Part shown: one piece after another, positions 12,065-23,279 of the stretch
Position numbering within the stretch: the first letter of the stretch is position 1
How the letters are laid out: every line of letters starts with the position of its first letter
Assembly (NCBI GenBank): GCA_021018815.1
Contig: JAITYX010000026.1
Location: 2,294,001 to 2,358,000, forward strand
Length of the DNA stretch: 64,000 nt
Direction: 5' to 3'
Source: Talinum fruticosum
Lineage: Eukaryota; Streptophyta; Magnoliopsida; Caryophyllales; Talinaceae
The notes under the pieces: generated by a model
The model's input: only the letters and a program-made list of their open reading frames with translations
What the model was told of the DNA's origin: nothing
Databases searched by the model: none
Translations under genes and position numbers: made by a program

Positions 12065-13722
12065 TTTTGTTCTTTTCCGAGTAACCCGCAAAACAGAGAA
12101 AATCTAACCCTTCTCACTTCCTCTAACGAACCCAAGTAACATTCCTTACTCGTGGTCCTTTTCTAAGGAAGAAGGTGTTTTGGAACCCAGATTTGAACGA
12201 CTTTGGGTTTTATCCGATTCCGAGTCTTCCTCTCGGAGAACCGAGTCTCGTGTCTCTTTCTTTTTGAAAACTTTTCCTTTTGAAACAGGAGAGAATGGTT
12301 TCTTTTTGTAAATAGTTCTGGGCTTAGTCCTTCTTTCATTTCGTGAATGGGACCGTGCTCGGCTTTCCCGAACTTCACGGTTCGGAATCATTTTTAAACA
12401 GTTCCGAGTAGGAATTTGATTCCTCTTCTCTGTTGAAACCAAGAGCTTCCTTTCGAAGAGAGACACATTGTGATCCTAAGAGCATGTCAAGGTTCTTCCG
12501 ACCTTGAGTAAACTTTAAAACCAGATCTTGAGACTCAGTGAGCTTCCTTTTCGGTTGCTCATTTTCTTTCCTAAGCAACTCGGACTCGGCCTCATTAGAT
12601 TGAGCACTAGTCTTGAGTTCTCTCGAATGAGTGTCTTAGTTTTTCTAATTCATTTTTCAAAGAAGTGCTCTCGAAGTAATTAACTCAAGTTCTTTAAATT
12701 GAGAAGAATCGGAATTGGACTTTTCTTCCAAAGTAAAAATATACTTAGCTAAATCAACTTTGGAGAACTTAAGAAAGTATTCGATTACCTCCCGAGGATT
12801 TGTTTCCTCATTGTCCGAGTCCAAGTCCGACTCTGTTTAGCTTCCGAGTCGAAATTTCCATCGGACATTTCGAGTCGTCTCGAGTCCTCATCATCTTCCG
12901 ATGAATCCTCATCGCTCCATGTTGCCATCATGGCTTTCTTCTTCTTTCTGTCCCTTTTCCTTTTCGGACGAGTCCTTGACTATGTGGTCTTTGCTGCCAC
13001 ATTCGAAACAACCAGAATTCTTAGTCAAAGAAAATTTAGAAGGGAAGAAAACTTACCTTTTCTCGTCTCTCTTATATTTCTTGTAGAATTCTTCTTTTGG
13101 GCTTTTGTCCCATCTTTTGTGCTTCATCAATCTCTTGAAGCCTCTTGCAATGAGTGCACTTTGGGACCCCATCTTTTCTTGGGTAGACTTCGAGTATCTT
13201 TCGCACATTTCCTCATGGGAAATCTTCTTACCCAGTGATTTGAGATTGTTGGTAATCTCAAGAAATCGAATGAACATCCGAGTGATGTTTTCTTTTGGCT
13301 CTATCTTGAAAAGCTTATATTTGTGAAGATATTAGCTTATCTTCGCTTGTCCGACCTGGCTAGTTCCTTCGTAAGTGTTGACAAGTGTGTCCCACACTTC
13401 TTTTGCTGTGTCGCAGTGCAGACACTCGATTGTATTCCTCCGAGCTAATGGCGCACATCGGAATGTTCATTGCCTTGAAGTTCTTTCTGAACTTCTCCGC
13501 TTCACCTGAGTGAATTCAGCCTTTGTCTTGGGAATGATTCTAAATTCCTCTGTCTTCATTGGAATGTAGTTTCCTTGTCGTATGATTTCCCATACATCTT
13601 CATCATGATCCATGAGGAAACATTCCATAAGCTTCTTCCAAGTGCCCAAAGTTTGATCCTTTGAATTTTGGTGGCCTGTTGGAAGATCTTCCTTCATCGA
13701 ACTCTCCGGTGTTATGAGCCAT
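12065..13722 (-). pseudogene. gag: E4 gag polyprotein, frameshifted
   Basis: The start ATG at 13720-13722 opens with MAHNTGEFDEGRSS and lies about 40 bp after the primer-binding site. The UBN2-type copia gag domain follows (WKKLMECFLMDHDEDVWEII at about 13560-13640, then FIRFLEITNNLKSLGKKISH near 13200-13280). The CCHC knuckle is at 12969-13010 (CFECGSKDHIVK). Its last Cys codon reads ACTCGTCC instead of the ACTGTCC of E1, which shifts the frame; E2 has the same change. The C-terminal half is charged and probably coiled coil. Gag would build the particle. Confidence 0.8.
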
Positions 13723-13762
13723 TTGATCTTTAGACCTTTGGATGGTTAGATCCTTTGTGAAA

Positions 13763-13781
13763 GGCTAGGCTCGATACCAAT
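13763..13781 (-). other. E4 primer-binding site (initiator tRNA-Met)
   Basis: Read on the minus strand, the LTR end CCTTCA is followed by A and TGGTATCGAGCCTAGCC after one T. The plant initiator tRNA-Met complement is TGGTATCAGAGCC, so one A is missing inside an ancestral CAG. The site primes minus-strand cDNA synthesis. Confidence 0.8.
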
Positions 13782-15370
13782 TGAAGGTTTGCTCTGGGAG
13801 AGTCCGAGTCACCCTAAAGGTGGTGAATAGGGTGATGGAAGTTTTTCGTGGAAACTTTAGCTCTTCCGTCAAAAACAAGATAGAGACAGGTTTTGAGTCT
13901 ATCAACGAGGTCGGAAAAGTTTGGACTCGTAAATGCTATTACGAATGGATAAGCAAAATAAGCAAGAGCTATAAAACTGCCTCGAGTCTAGAATGAACTC
14001 GTAAAGATAACACTTAGAGATTACGTGGAAACCCTCCCGGGGCAGAAAACCACGGACCGTGCTAGTCCAAGCACGAAGTCAAATCCACTATTTTGAGTCC
14101 ACAAAATACCGTGAACCGACCGAACCCGAGTTGCTCCCTTAGACAACTCTATACAAGTTTTCCTAAACTCGAAATTCCCTTATCTCGATCTAGTACTTCC
14201 TAGCTGAGATAACCCTTACAGCTAGGGACAACTAAGCTGAGTTAACCCTTACAGCTTAGTCAAAGGACCTTACAAAGAATGTAAGAAAGAGTTTGTAATT
14301 GAGTACAAGACCTTACAACTTAGAAGGTAATAAATTACGAGTAGGAGTTGTAAGTAGGAGATTGAGAATGTAAATACAATGACTTTGCTCAAGTACATGT
14401 ATTAACAATAATTTTGGCTCGTCTATCTTCAAGTCTTGTGAAGGGGCTTCTATTTATATATGACCAGGCAGAGTAGCTGTTATCTTCATCCGCTGACCGA
14501 GAGTTCTTTGTGACCGTTGACAAAAAGCTTTCCGAGTCACTCGTAAAGTATCCGTTGTGATATGAACGTTGGACAACGGTTTAACTCTCTTGGAAGTCCT
14601 AAAACCACTGGCGGTGTCTTAAAAGGTAAGGTGGAAACCACCGTTAAGCTTGGTGTTCCAGTTTTCCAGATTTGGAAATAGACAACTCGACACAATCTTC
14701 CGGGACTCGGAGCAGAGAAGGTGAAAAGCCATGTCTCGCTGGTGATTTGACGTTCGAAGCCGGTTACTTTTGTGGTTTGAAAAAGGTGTATCCTCGTTTG
14801 AATAACCTACAAAAGTAAATCAATTTTGGTTCTCAAAGTATAAAATACTTTGGTCCAAGATTAGACACGGATAATAAAATTATTAAGATAATTAAGCAAC
14901 CGATTATCCGAGTCGAAACGAAATGGAATTTTCCGAGTCCAATATCCATGATACTCGGAATTCCATTTGACTTAGTCTAAGCGGAGAATCAAGTTCACTA
15001 AAGAATATCGAGTGAAATAACTTGATATAGACTAAGCATGAAACATACTAGAAATACTGACTATAATAAAATAGAACTTCTAACCGTAAGTCGGATTCGA
15101 GTGAGAGAAGACGAAATACTAGTCTATTCAATCTGCGATAAATCTGAGTGATGAGGGACTCGGAATAGAGAACCAGCTTTCTAAGTCACTTACGGATAAG
15201 CAAGAAATATACGAAGTAAAAGTCTGTTTCACTTAGAGAAGATACCATTTTACTCGAAGAAGTTTCGAGATAGAAAAATCCCTTGGAATCAAAACTCTAT
15301 AAGTATGAGATGGTTATACTCGATTCATTTAATGCAACTCGAAATGCGTTGAGAAGTGTCCGAGTCTTCA
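13782..15370 (-). repeat. E4 5' LTR
   Basis: The LTR is 1589 bp, with a left end TGAAGG next to the primer-binding site and a right end GAGTCTTCA at 15362-15370. TATA box (minus) at 14451-14458. Both leader stem-loops are intact near 14200-14260 (CCTAGCTG/CAGCTAGG and CTAAGCTG/CAGCTTAG). It should carry the promoter for the genomic RNA of E4. Confidence 0.9.
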
Positions 15371-15752
15371 AAATCAATACAGACATCTTGGAAATATTTT
15401 TGAAAATCTCTTGTTCTCTCTCTGTCAAGCGAATAGTTAAGCAACTAGTCTGTTAGAAGGAAGTCGTTTAAAGAAGTAACCGTTAGACACTAGAACACCA
15501 AACGGTCGGCTAGCCGTTACTCCGAGTACTGAGTCGAGTATTATCTTCGTTCCTTGAGAGTTGTTGATATATAAATAGCATATGTTCATCCTCATTCATT
15601 CACTTTAGTATCCTTCACTCTCTCTAACTTTAGTCTTGCTCAAATATTCTTCAAACTTAGATTCTCTACTTCTCTACTCTCTGTTCATTCTCACTCGTTC
15701 ACTCTCTCAATCTTTCTCCCTCTCAAATCAAATTCTTTCTCTTTCTCTCAAC
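15371..15752 (+). promoter_or_regulatory. E0 spacer, right part, with TATA box for its extra ORF
   Basis: After the AAATC duplication (15371-15375) the E0 spacer resumes. A TATA box (TATATAAAT) lies at 15568-15576, 185 bp ahead of the extra ORF ATG at 15753, followed by a C/T-rich leader with repeated TCTCT. Position and composition match E1, E2 and E4 although the sequence has drifted far, which suggests the box was kept by selection while the elements were active. Confidence 0.55.
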
Positions 15753-17220
15753 ATGTGGAAGAGAGGAAGCACAACCGAAGGAGGGTTAGCCACCAAAAAG
15801 GCTAGAACCCAAACTTCTCAGCTCGAGAATCCAGAAAGGGATTCTTCTAAAGGCAAGGTTCTTGCCTTTGATGAGCCAAAGTAGATTGTTTACCAACACT
15901 ACTTTCTTGAAGAAAATATTCTTCTTATCCACCAAAATTTCGTGGATAACACCTATTCTCAAAATAGGAACTTTTAAGTATATGTGTTTATGTGATTCAT
16001 CTACCCCCATCTTGTCTCTAAATTCTACTCTAACATGAGAGTGAAAGATGACATGGTCTTTTCTCTAGTTTAGGGAAAGAGCATTCGTTTTAATCTTCCT
16101 CTTCTCAACAAACTCTTTGATGTTTAGACTCTTTTCTAAACTCAAATCCTATCCCTTTCAATGAAATCGCTGATGATTTCTTTGATAAGTATGCTAAAGT
16201 TGTTCCCAAGTCCATAAAGAACTTTTTGTGACTTATATGAGGTCCGAATCCGGATGTCTATGCTTTATCTTGATGAGAACTGTGTTCTCATTTTATCTAT
16301 CTAAGGAGAACCCCAACAAGTAAGGTTCTTAAAGTTTTGTATGATATTCTAGGGGATATGAGGTTGGCCTCTTCCCTTTCATCATCGAGAAAATCACTTC
16401 TATTCCCTCGGATAAGGAGAAACCCTCTTCCTTTTGGAGCTTTACTTACTCGCTGTTTTTACTCACTTTAAAGTTGAACTTCCGGATGATCCTCCTAAAT
16501 GTCTTGAGCCAACCATCTGCGTAGGCGTGGCGGATCTTATCAATCTAGGATACCGGAAACTTCACCTAGTGTTTGAATCTATTCTTCCGAACTTCCACCT
16601 CCTTCTTCTCGGACTTAGAAGAGTTCGAAACTCTTTTCGGACAAGTTGGTCTATGTTCTTCCCAACCTCCCCTTTCTCTAGATTTATGTAAGAAGGTGGC
16701 CTTATAATTTGCTCCTCTCACCAAAGATTTACAATAAACTCTTGGTGCATTCCAGGATTTCATGCCTATATTGACTTAGCTTCATAGCATGGCTTAGAAG
16801 CGGATAGATCGGATTTAAGCTCCGGTCTCCGAGTTAAAAGAAGTTATCAAGTGGTAGCAAGACTAGACCAGCTGTCTCCGGGAGCGAAGATCCAAGGCCG
16901 TTGAGGACTCAAAATCTGGTTTTGACTTAGAATCGTTCTTAGAGGCTCTCGGATCTTTTGACTTCAAAGGAGAAAAGGAACCCGAGGTCATATCCTCACA
17001 ACACACCGAGTTTGCCTCATAAGACGTTGGGGACGTTAGTCGAGTCCTAGGTTAAGCCGAGGGATCGGAAGAGGAAATAGAGGAAGTAGAACCTCGAATA
17101 CGAAGGTCCACACAACCAGACCAAGAACTTCCTCTCTTCCTGCCACCAATTCCACGTCTAGCGGCTTCATCTCAAGGCTACTCGTTGCAAAAGAAGCAGT
17201 CCTCGTTCCTCCTCTACTAA
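15753..17220 (+). pseudogene. E0 extra ORF (MWKRG form), degraded
   Basis: The ATG at 15753 opens a 43-codon stretch (MWKRGSTTEGGLATKKARTQ and on) to TAG at 15882-15884. Its basic start MWKRG corresponds to MPKRG in the other elements. Downstream, the YPELV-equivalent region is decayed, but blocks matching E1 remain: EIADDFFDKYAKVVPKSIK-like at about 16160-16220, an ENCVLILSI-like segment near 16280, and an Asp/Glu/Ser-rich tail near 16900-17100. Many stops are present, so it is inactive. Function of the family is unknown. Confidence 0.55.
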
Positions 17221-17707
17221 TCCCTCTTGATTTTTATTTTATTTTATTTTTTTGTCTAGCATTTCTATATCGTCTTCTCTTCCCTCTTTCTTTACTTTTG
17301 ATGAAATGCATAGGGGAGAGAAATCCACGAGAAAACTAGGAGAGATAGTTAGTACGTTTAGGGGAGCTTGCTTACGTATTTATTTTTTAAACTTACTCTT
17401 TGTATGTCTTTGTATTTGTTTTTCTAAGTAATGAAATTAAGTTGTTTCTGAGCATCATTGACTTGTGCTATTCATTTTTTTTCTACTTTAATAATTTATC
17501 ATATCTATTTCACTTACTCTGGTAAATACTCTCATATATATCTCTACTTTGATATATTCACTTTTAGCGTCAATTTGCTCTAATAACGAATTCTAACTTA
17601 TACCAAGAACATCTTACAGTCACTTGTTTCGAGCCATGAAAACTTGATTATTTAAACTTCTAACTCTTGTTATAAGTGTTCAATGCCTTTCATCAAAAAG
17701 GGGAGAA
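17221..17707 (+). other. E0 non-coding 3' region and polypurine tract
   Basis: This A/T-rich non-coding stretch has a polypurine-like GGGGAGAGAAA near 17312 and GGGGAGC near 17362. The terminal tract TCAAAAAGGGGAGAA ends at 17707 against the LTR start TGAAGACTCGGG. No gene is seen. Confidence 0.65.
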
Positions 17708-20630
17708 TGAAGACTCGGGTCTAACTCTCTATCTCTCTATAGTTTTGAACTCAAGTCATTCTTACTCTTTAAGAAGCTCATCCTTAACTCGGATGTAACT
17801 CGGACAGTTTCCAAGATTAAATAATTTCACATTCATAACTTATTTTGAGCTCCAACTTATTATATTCAGCAGAGAAGAATTACTGCGTTAATTCATCTTT
17901 CTAAGTAAGATTTATTAACCGAAATTATTTGGCTGAGCAATTTGATGCAATGTGTTTATATAATTTTAATCTCTTATTCATCTAAAAGATAGACACAAAA
18001 TAAAATTAGAACCTATTGAATATTAGACTAAAAAATTCAATTTTCTCAGGTGAAGTCTTTGAATTAATTTTCTATCCTTACCTAATCTTAGACCAAAGTA
18101 TTTTTATACTTTGAGTACGACTTTGAATTGCTTTTGCAGGGTTGAACAAATTATTCTAATCTCATTTTGAAAAGCAAAAGCAACCGGCTTTTAACCGTTA
18201 AACACTAGGATACGAGAAAATTACTATTTCGGGATAGGGTCACACACCGTGTTAGGGTTGTTTGTTTCCAAAATCGGTAAACTTCAACTTTGAGTCTAAA
18301 GGTTGTGTCCACCCTAGATTTTAGTCACAACTAATGGCTTGGACCACCTTTTGAGCCAAGGACCAAAGGAGAACTTTTATATTTGCAACGACTCCTTTTC
18401 CGAGGGACTCGGACTATCCGTTACAATGGCTAATGAAGCTTCCTTGTCCGGATTCAGTCACAACAGCTACTTTGCCTTGCTTGAGTATAAAAGAAGCCAT
18501 CCTATAAGACTTGAAAACGGAAAAACGTATTGCTTGGAGCTAAATTCTAAATACACTCTTTTAATATTTAGCTTTGTACTTAAGTTCTTACTTTCCGAGT
18601 TGAAAAGAAGTAGCCGTGTAATCACTCTTACATACTTCAATTCTTTATAATGTCCCTTTGAAGGTTTGCTCAAGGAGAGTCCGAGTCACCCTAGAGGGGG
18701 TGAATAGGGTGATAGAAAATTCTTTCCGAGAATACACACTTTGCGCGTAAAAGAGGCAAAGACAGAATCCGAGTCTAATAACAAAGTCGAAAAGATTGGA
18801 CTCGTAAAGCAATGAATCGGAAGAAGCTAAAGCACTAAGGCCGTCTCGAGTCTAGAATGAACTCGAAAAAGAACACAGAGATTTTACGTGGAAACCCTCC
18901 TGGGGCAGAAAACCACGGCCCGTGTCAATCCAGACACGAAGTCAAATCCACTATTTTGAGTCCACAAAATACCGTGAACTTGACGGAACCCAAGTTGCTC
19001 CCTTAGACAACTCTATACAAATTTTCCTAGACTCGAAGTTACCTTATCTGATCTAGTACTTCCTAGCTAAGATAACCCTTACAGCTAGGGGCAACTAAGC
19101 TGAGTTAACCCTTACAGCTTAGTCAAGGGACCTTACAAAGAATGTAAGAAGAGTTTGTAACTAAGTACAAGACCTTACAACTCGAAAGTAATGAATTACA
19201 AAGTGGGAGTTGTAAGTTGAAGATTGAAAGTATTTACAATAACTTTGATCAAGTAAGTGTATAGACAATATGTTCGGCAACCTTCAAGTCTTGTGAAGTG
19301 GCTTCTATTTATAGATAGCCAAGCAGAGTAGTCGTTATCTTCATCTCGCCGACCGAGAGTCTTCTCGTGACCGTTGGTAGAAGCTCTCCGAGTCACTCGA
19401 AAGTATCCGTTGAAATATGAACGTTGAACAACGGTTTAATCTCTCTTGGAAGTCCCAAAACCATCGGTTGTGTCTTGAAAAATGAGGTGGAAACCACCGT
19501 TGAGCTTGGCGTTCCATTTTTCCAGATATGGAAGCGCATGACTTCGACACAATCTTCCGGGACTAAAGCAGGGAAGGTGAAAAGCCATATCTCGCTGGTG
19601 ATTTGACATTCGAAGCCGGCTACTTTTGTAGTTTGAAAAGATATCCTCGATTGGATAACCTACAAAAGTAAAACAACTTTGGTTTTCAAAGTATAAAATA
19701 CTTTGGTCCAAGGTTAGACACAGATAATAAAATAATCATGATAATTAACCAACAGATTATTCGAGTCGGAAAAGAAATGGAATTTTCTAAGTCTAAAAAC
19801 CATGATGCTCGGAATTCCATAAGACTTAGTCTTAAGCAAAGAATCAAGTTCCGTAACGAATATCGGAGAGGAAAAACTTGATATAGACTAAGTACGAAAA
19901 GAACTACGAATGCCGACTATGCAAACAATAGAGTAAATAACCACAAGTCGATTCTCGAGTGAGAAACGGCGGAATACTCGGTATATTCGAAATGCGATTA
20001 GTCCGAGTGAGGGTGGACTCGTAATAAAGAACCAGCTTTCGAGTCGCTAACCGAAAAGCGATAACAGAGATGATTGAGGGCCGAATCACTTAGAGAAGAT
20101 ACTATTTTACTCAAGTAAGTTTCTAAGACACAGAGAATGCCTTGGAATCAAAACTCTATAAGAATGACATCGTTATACCCGATTCCTTTTGCATGACTCG
20201 GAAAGATATTGAGCGAGTGTCTCGAGTCTTCACCCTTAACTTAGCTGTAATGTTTAACTCAGCTCAGTTTGTACCTAGTTGTAAAGATTATCTCAGTTAG
20301 GAAGTACTAGAACAGATAAGGGAATTTCTATTTCTAGGAAAACTTGTATCGAATTGTCTAAGGGGGCAATAATGTAAGAGTCGAGTCATTGTATTTTGTG
20401 GATTCAAAATAGTGGATTTGAGTTGGTGTCTAGATTGACACTGTCCATGGTTTTCTGCCCTAGGAGGGTTTCCACCTATCTTTTGATTTCTATCTTTCTA
20501 AGTTCATTACTGGACTTTAAATTATTTTCTAAGTTCATATTTTGCGGAAAATCCTTTTAGTTTGTGAAATTTCATTCTCACCCTATTCACCCCCTCTAGG
20601 ATGATTCAAACTCTCAAGAGCAAACCTTCA
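17708..20630 (+). repeat. E0 3' LTR, interrupted
   Basis: The LTR starts TGAAGACTCGGG at 17708 and ends CAAACCTTCA at 20630. It is split at 18658 by a solo LTR and resumes at 20233, for about 1345 bp of its own sequence. The right arm of the U5 hairpin is mutated (TAGGATGA). It belongs to the same subfamily as the LTR at 21340-23029. Confidence 0.85.
18659..20232 (-). mobile_element. Solo copia LTR inside the E0 3' LTR
   Basis: This is a 1574-bp LTR with ends TGAAGG...GAGTCTTCA and a perfect duplication CCCTT (18654-18658 and 20233-20237), with no internal sequence attached. That is the product of recombination between the two LTRs of one inserted element. TATA near 19308-19316; both leader stem-loops near 19062-19124 are recognisable. 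It belongs to the E4-like subfamily. Confidence 0.9.
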
Positions 20631-20769
20631 ACACATATACTTTTAAAGTCTAAGTATTCGATAAGTCAAACATAAGTCATACAACATAGATTATTATTAT
20701 AACATATGTCTTCGTTTTGTGGATTTCTTTCAGGATTCTTCTTACTTAATCATAAAAGTAAATTAATGA
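20631..20769. other. Host flank, probably intron or non-coding part of a CACTA gene
   Basis: This short A/T-rich stretch includes TTTCTTTCAG at 20724-20733, which could be a 3' splice site ahead of the CACTA coding remnant. No open frame is seen. Confidence 0.3.
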
Positions 20770-21236
20770 CTTGAATTCAAAACATGTAGGGGAAAGGTCA
20801 ACCACACCTCGGTCTTCAACGATATGTGGGAGCTAGACTATATTGACTTTCAAGAGCCTATTTTTTGATACAAATAGGTTGAGAATAAAAACAGTTTTCA
20901 AGTTGATGAGATGAGATACACGATGATCGATCATACATGACAAGGTCATAAAGGGGATCAATTCATTATGACATGCCAAGCAAGACAAGTGTTCTACGTT
21001 GAGCACTCGGCCAATGATAAATAATCTATTGCTCTTCAAGGAAAGAGGCACATTGTCATTGGGCATGGTGAAAATGTGAGTGACTTTATTGAAGAGGCCT
21101 ACCTTTGTCCTTCGGACTCTCTATCGAAAATGAGGATGCAAATTTTAAAGAAGTGTATGTAAGAGTTGATCATCATGAAGGAATATATATTGAAGACCAG
21201 TTTAGAGGAGTAACAAGTAGAGGTGGTGGTGTTTAA
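20770..21236 (+). pseudogene. CACTA (En/Spm) transposase-associated DUF4216-type remnant
   Basis: With two internal stops and no large gaps the text reads MWELDYIDFQEPIF, then VENKNSFQVDEMRYT and DQFIMTCQARQVFYVEHS. This is the order of the DUF4216 region in the transposase gene of plant CACTA elements (I-W-E-L-D-Y, V-E-N-K, F-I-L-A-S-Q-A-x-Q-V-F-Y). A later block, ENEDANFKEVYVRVDHHEGI, matches the acidic YVR-D-H-x-E-G-I end of that protein. Identification is from memory of the family. The gene is broken and its 5' part, with the catalytic TNP2 domain, is absent. It is part of the oldest layer, into which E0 and the 21340 LTR were inserted. Confidence 0.65.
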
Positions 21237-21700
21237 ATGATGACATTATTGCATTATTGTTGTAAAATTTATAAACACGTGGTTGGTGGTATTAATAACC
21301 ATATGTATGCTAAAACTTTTAATTGTTGATAACACTTTTTGAAGACTCAAGTATAACTCTCTATCTCTCTAGGGTTTTGAATTCAAGTCATTCTAACTCT
21401 TGAAAGAAGCTCATCATTAAGTTTTTAATACTGTCTCGAGCCGATCATAAAGCTATATTAAGTTTTCAACTTTGTTGCATTATTGTTAAAAACTTTATAA
21501 ATTGTTCAAAATGATGACATTGTTGGCGATGTTAATAACCATATGTATGCTAAAACTTCTAATTGTTGATAACACTTTTTAAAGACTCAAGTACAACTCT
21601 CTATCTCTCTAGAGTTTTGACTTCAAGTCATTCTAACTTTTTCAAGAAGCTCATAATTAAGTTTTCAATACTGTCTCGACTCGCTCGAAGCGGTTATTAT
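21237..21700 (+). repeat. Direct duplication of an LTR insertion junction
   Basis: Two diverged copies of one block lie side by side. Each has a TTGCATTATTGTT-containing host flank (21249 and 21475), then ACCATATGTATGCTAAAACT, then the LTR start (21340 and 21580) with about 100 bp of LTR. The offset is 226 to 240 bp. The duplication spans host DNA and LTR together, so it happened after the insertion. Confidence 0.7.
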
Positions 21701-23029
21701 GTAAAAAATACAACACTAGGTTTTTGACCCACATCGATGCAATTCAGACAATTGTCATGAGTAAATAATTTCAAATGCACATGCTATTATGAGCTTTGAC
21801 CTTTTGTTTTCACTAAAAAGAATTACTTCGTTAATTCTTACTTCTAAGTTAGATTTATTTTCTGCAATTATTTACATGATCAATTTGATGCATTGTGTCT
21901 ACATAATCTTAAACACTTGATCATCTAAAAGATAGACACAAAATGGAATTAGAACCTATTGAATATTTGACTCAGAAAATTCCATTTCCTCAAATTAAGG
22001 ACAATTAAGTGCTTAATTATTATGAATTAGTTATTATCCTTGTCTAATCTTGGACCAAAGTATTTTTATACCTTGAGTACCACTTTGATTTGCTTTTGTA
22101 GGTTGATTAAAGTATTTTATTCTCATTTTCAAAAGCAAAAGCAACTGCCTTCTAACCGTTAAACACCGAGTAGAAAGAAAAGCAATGTTTTAGGACAAGA
22201 CTCGACACACCGTATCGTGGTTTTTTGTTACTAATTTGTTACTAAATCTAGTAAACATCAACTTTGAGTCTAAAAACTGTTTCTACCCTAGATCTCAGTC
22301 ACAACTGGTAGGTTAGACTATCCTTTGAGCCAAGGACCAAAGCATAACGTTTACATTTGCAACAACTCCTTTTCTAAGGAACTTAGACTACCCGTCACAA
22401 TGGCTAGTGAAAGTTCTAAGTCCAGAATCGGTCACAACGGCTACTTTACCCTACGTGTATAAATAGAAGCCATCCTACAAAACTTGAAGATTGCTTGAGA
22501 CCAATAAGATTGCATACACTGAATCATATTTTCTTAATCTTTAGCTTTCAACTCTATGCTTAAGATCTTACTTTCGGAGTTGTAAAGAAAAAGTCTTTTA
22601 ATCACTCCTCGCTTATTTTATTTCTCTATTAAGTCTCTTCACTGAGCTGTAAGGGTTACCTCAGCTTAGTTATCTGTAGCTATAAAGGTTTTTAAGTCGG
22701 GAAGTACTAAAACAGATAAGGGAATTTCTATGTTTAGGAAAAACATGTATTGAATTGTCAAAGGGAGCAATTATGTGAGAATTAGTCCTTGTATTTTGTG
22801 GATTCCAAATAGTGGATTTGACTTGGTGTCGGGATTGACGAGTGTTTGTGATTTTCTCGCCCCAGGAGGGTTTCCACGTATTTTCTAGGTTTTGCATTTC
22901 TAAGTTCAATCTAGACTCAAAATAGTTTTCTAAGTTAATTCTTTGCAGAAAACACTATTATTCCACGAAATTTCCTTCTCACCCTATTCACCCCCTAAGG
23001 TGATTCGGACTCTAAAGAGAAAACTTTCA
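21340..23029 (+). mobile_element. Solo copia LTR of E0 subfamily with partial 5' duplication
   Basis: LTR-type sequence starts TGAAGACTCAAG at 21340, is repeated from 21580 and ends AAAACTTTCA at 23029. The main copy is about 1450 bp. Flanks are CTTTT (21335-21339) and GTTTT (23030-23034), a 4 of 5 match consistent with an aged duplication. No internal region is attached. The left half of the U5 hairpin (TCACCCTA) is kept, the right arm is decayed. Confidence 0.75.
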
Positions 23030-23279
23030 GTTTTGTTTGTCATTGCTTGAGAATAGGTGCAAATGGACTTTCTGGTTCTATGGAGAACCATCTTAATAGC
23101 TCACTTATCACTACGGTTCCTCATTTGAACTATTATAATAGGTTTGTTAGTCACATATTATTACGATTGTTTGTATGAACTTTAGTAGTAAGCTCCGTTA
23201 GTCACCTATTACTACGATTCTTTGTATGAATTATAATGATAGGTCTGTTCCACAAAAATTTAAACTCTCTTGTCCCTAT
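23030..23279 (+). repeat. CACTA-like subterminal degenerate repeats
   Basis: About two and a half copies of a unit of roughly 55-60 bp are visible between 23125 and 23250. Shared words are GTTAGTCACCTATTACTACG, GTTAGTCACATATTATTACG and TTTGTATGAA. Short repeated motifs of this kind are typical of CACTA subterminal regions, where the transposon-encoded binding protein attaches. No coding sequence. Confidence 0.45.

Larger units (their letters stand above)
4635..15370 (-). mobile_element. E4: complete Sirevirus-type Ty1/copia element
   Basis: The element spans 10.7 kb with two LTRs (4635-6229 and 13782-15370), a primer-binding site next to the right LTR, a polypurine tract next to the left LTR, and gag, pol and an extra ORF between them, all on the minus strand. 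It is flanked by a perfect 5-bp duplication (AAATC at 4630-4634 and 15371-15375) and sits in the post-pol spacer of E0. The domain order gag-PR-INT-RT-RH assigns it to copia. An extra ORF after pol, repeated polypurine tracts and long LTRs point to the Sirevirus group. The reading frames carry many single-base indels. Confidence 0.92.
1..20630 (+). mobile_element. E0: old Sirevirus-type Ty1/copia element, split by later insertions
   Basis: This is a degraded plus-strand copia element whose 5' LTR and most of gag lie left of the window. Order seen: gag end, protease, integrase, RT, RNase H (1-4426), spacer (4427-4629 and 15376-15752), extra ORF remnant (15753-about 17220), polypurine tract (about 17694-17707) and 3' LTR (17708-20630). 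It is interrupted by an LTR fragment (2822-4069), by the complete element E4 (4635-15370) and by a solo LTR (18659-20232). Many true stop codons and deletions make it older than E1, E2 and E4. The base after its 3' LTR begins ACACA, which would be the target duplication; the partner copy is outside the window. Confidence 0.85.
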
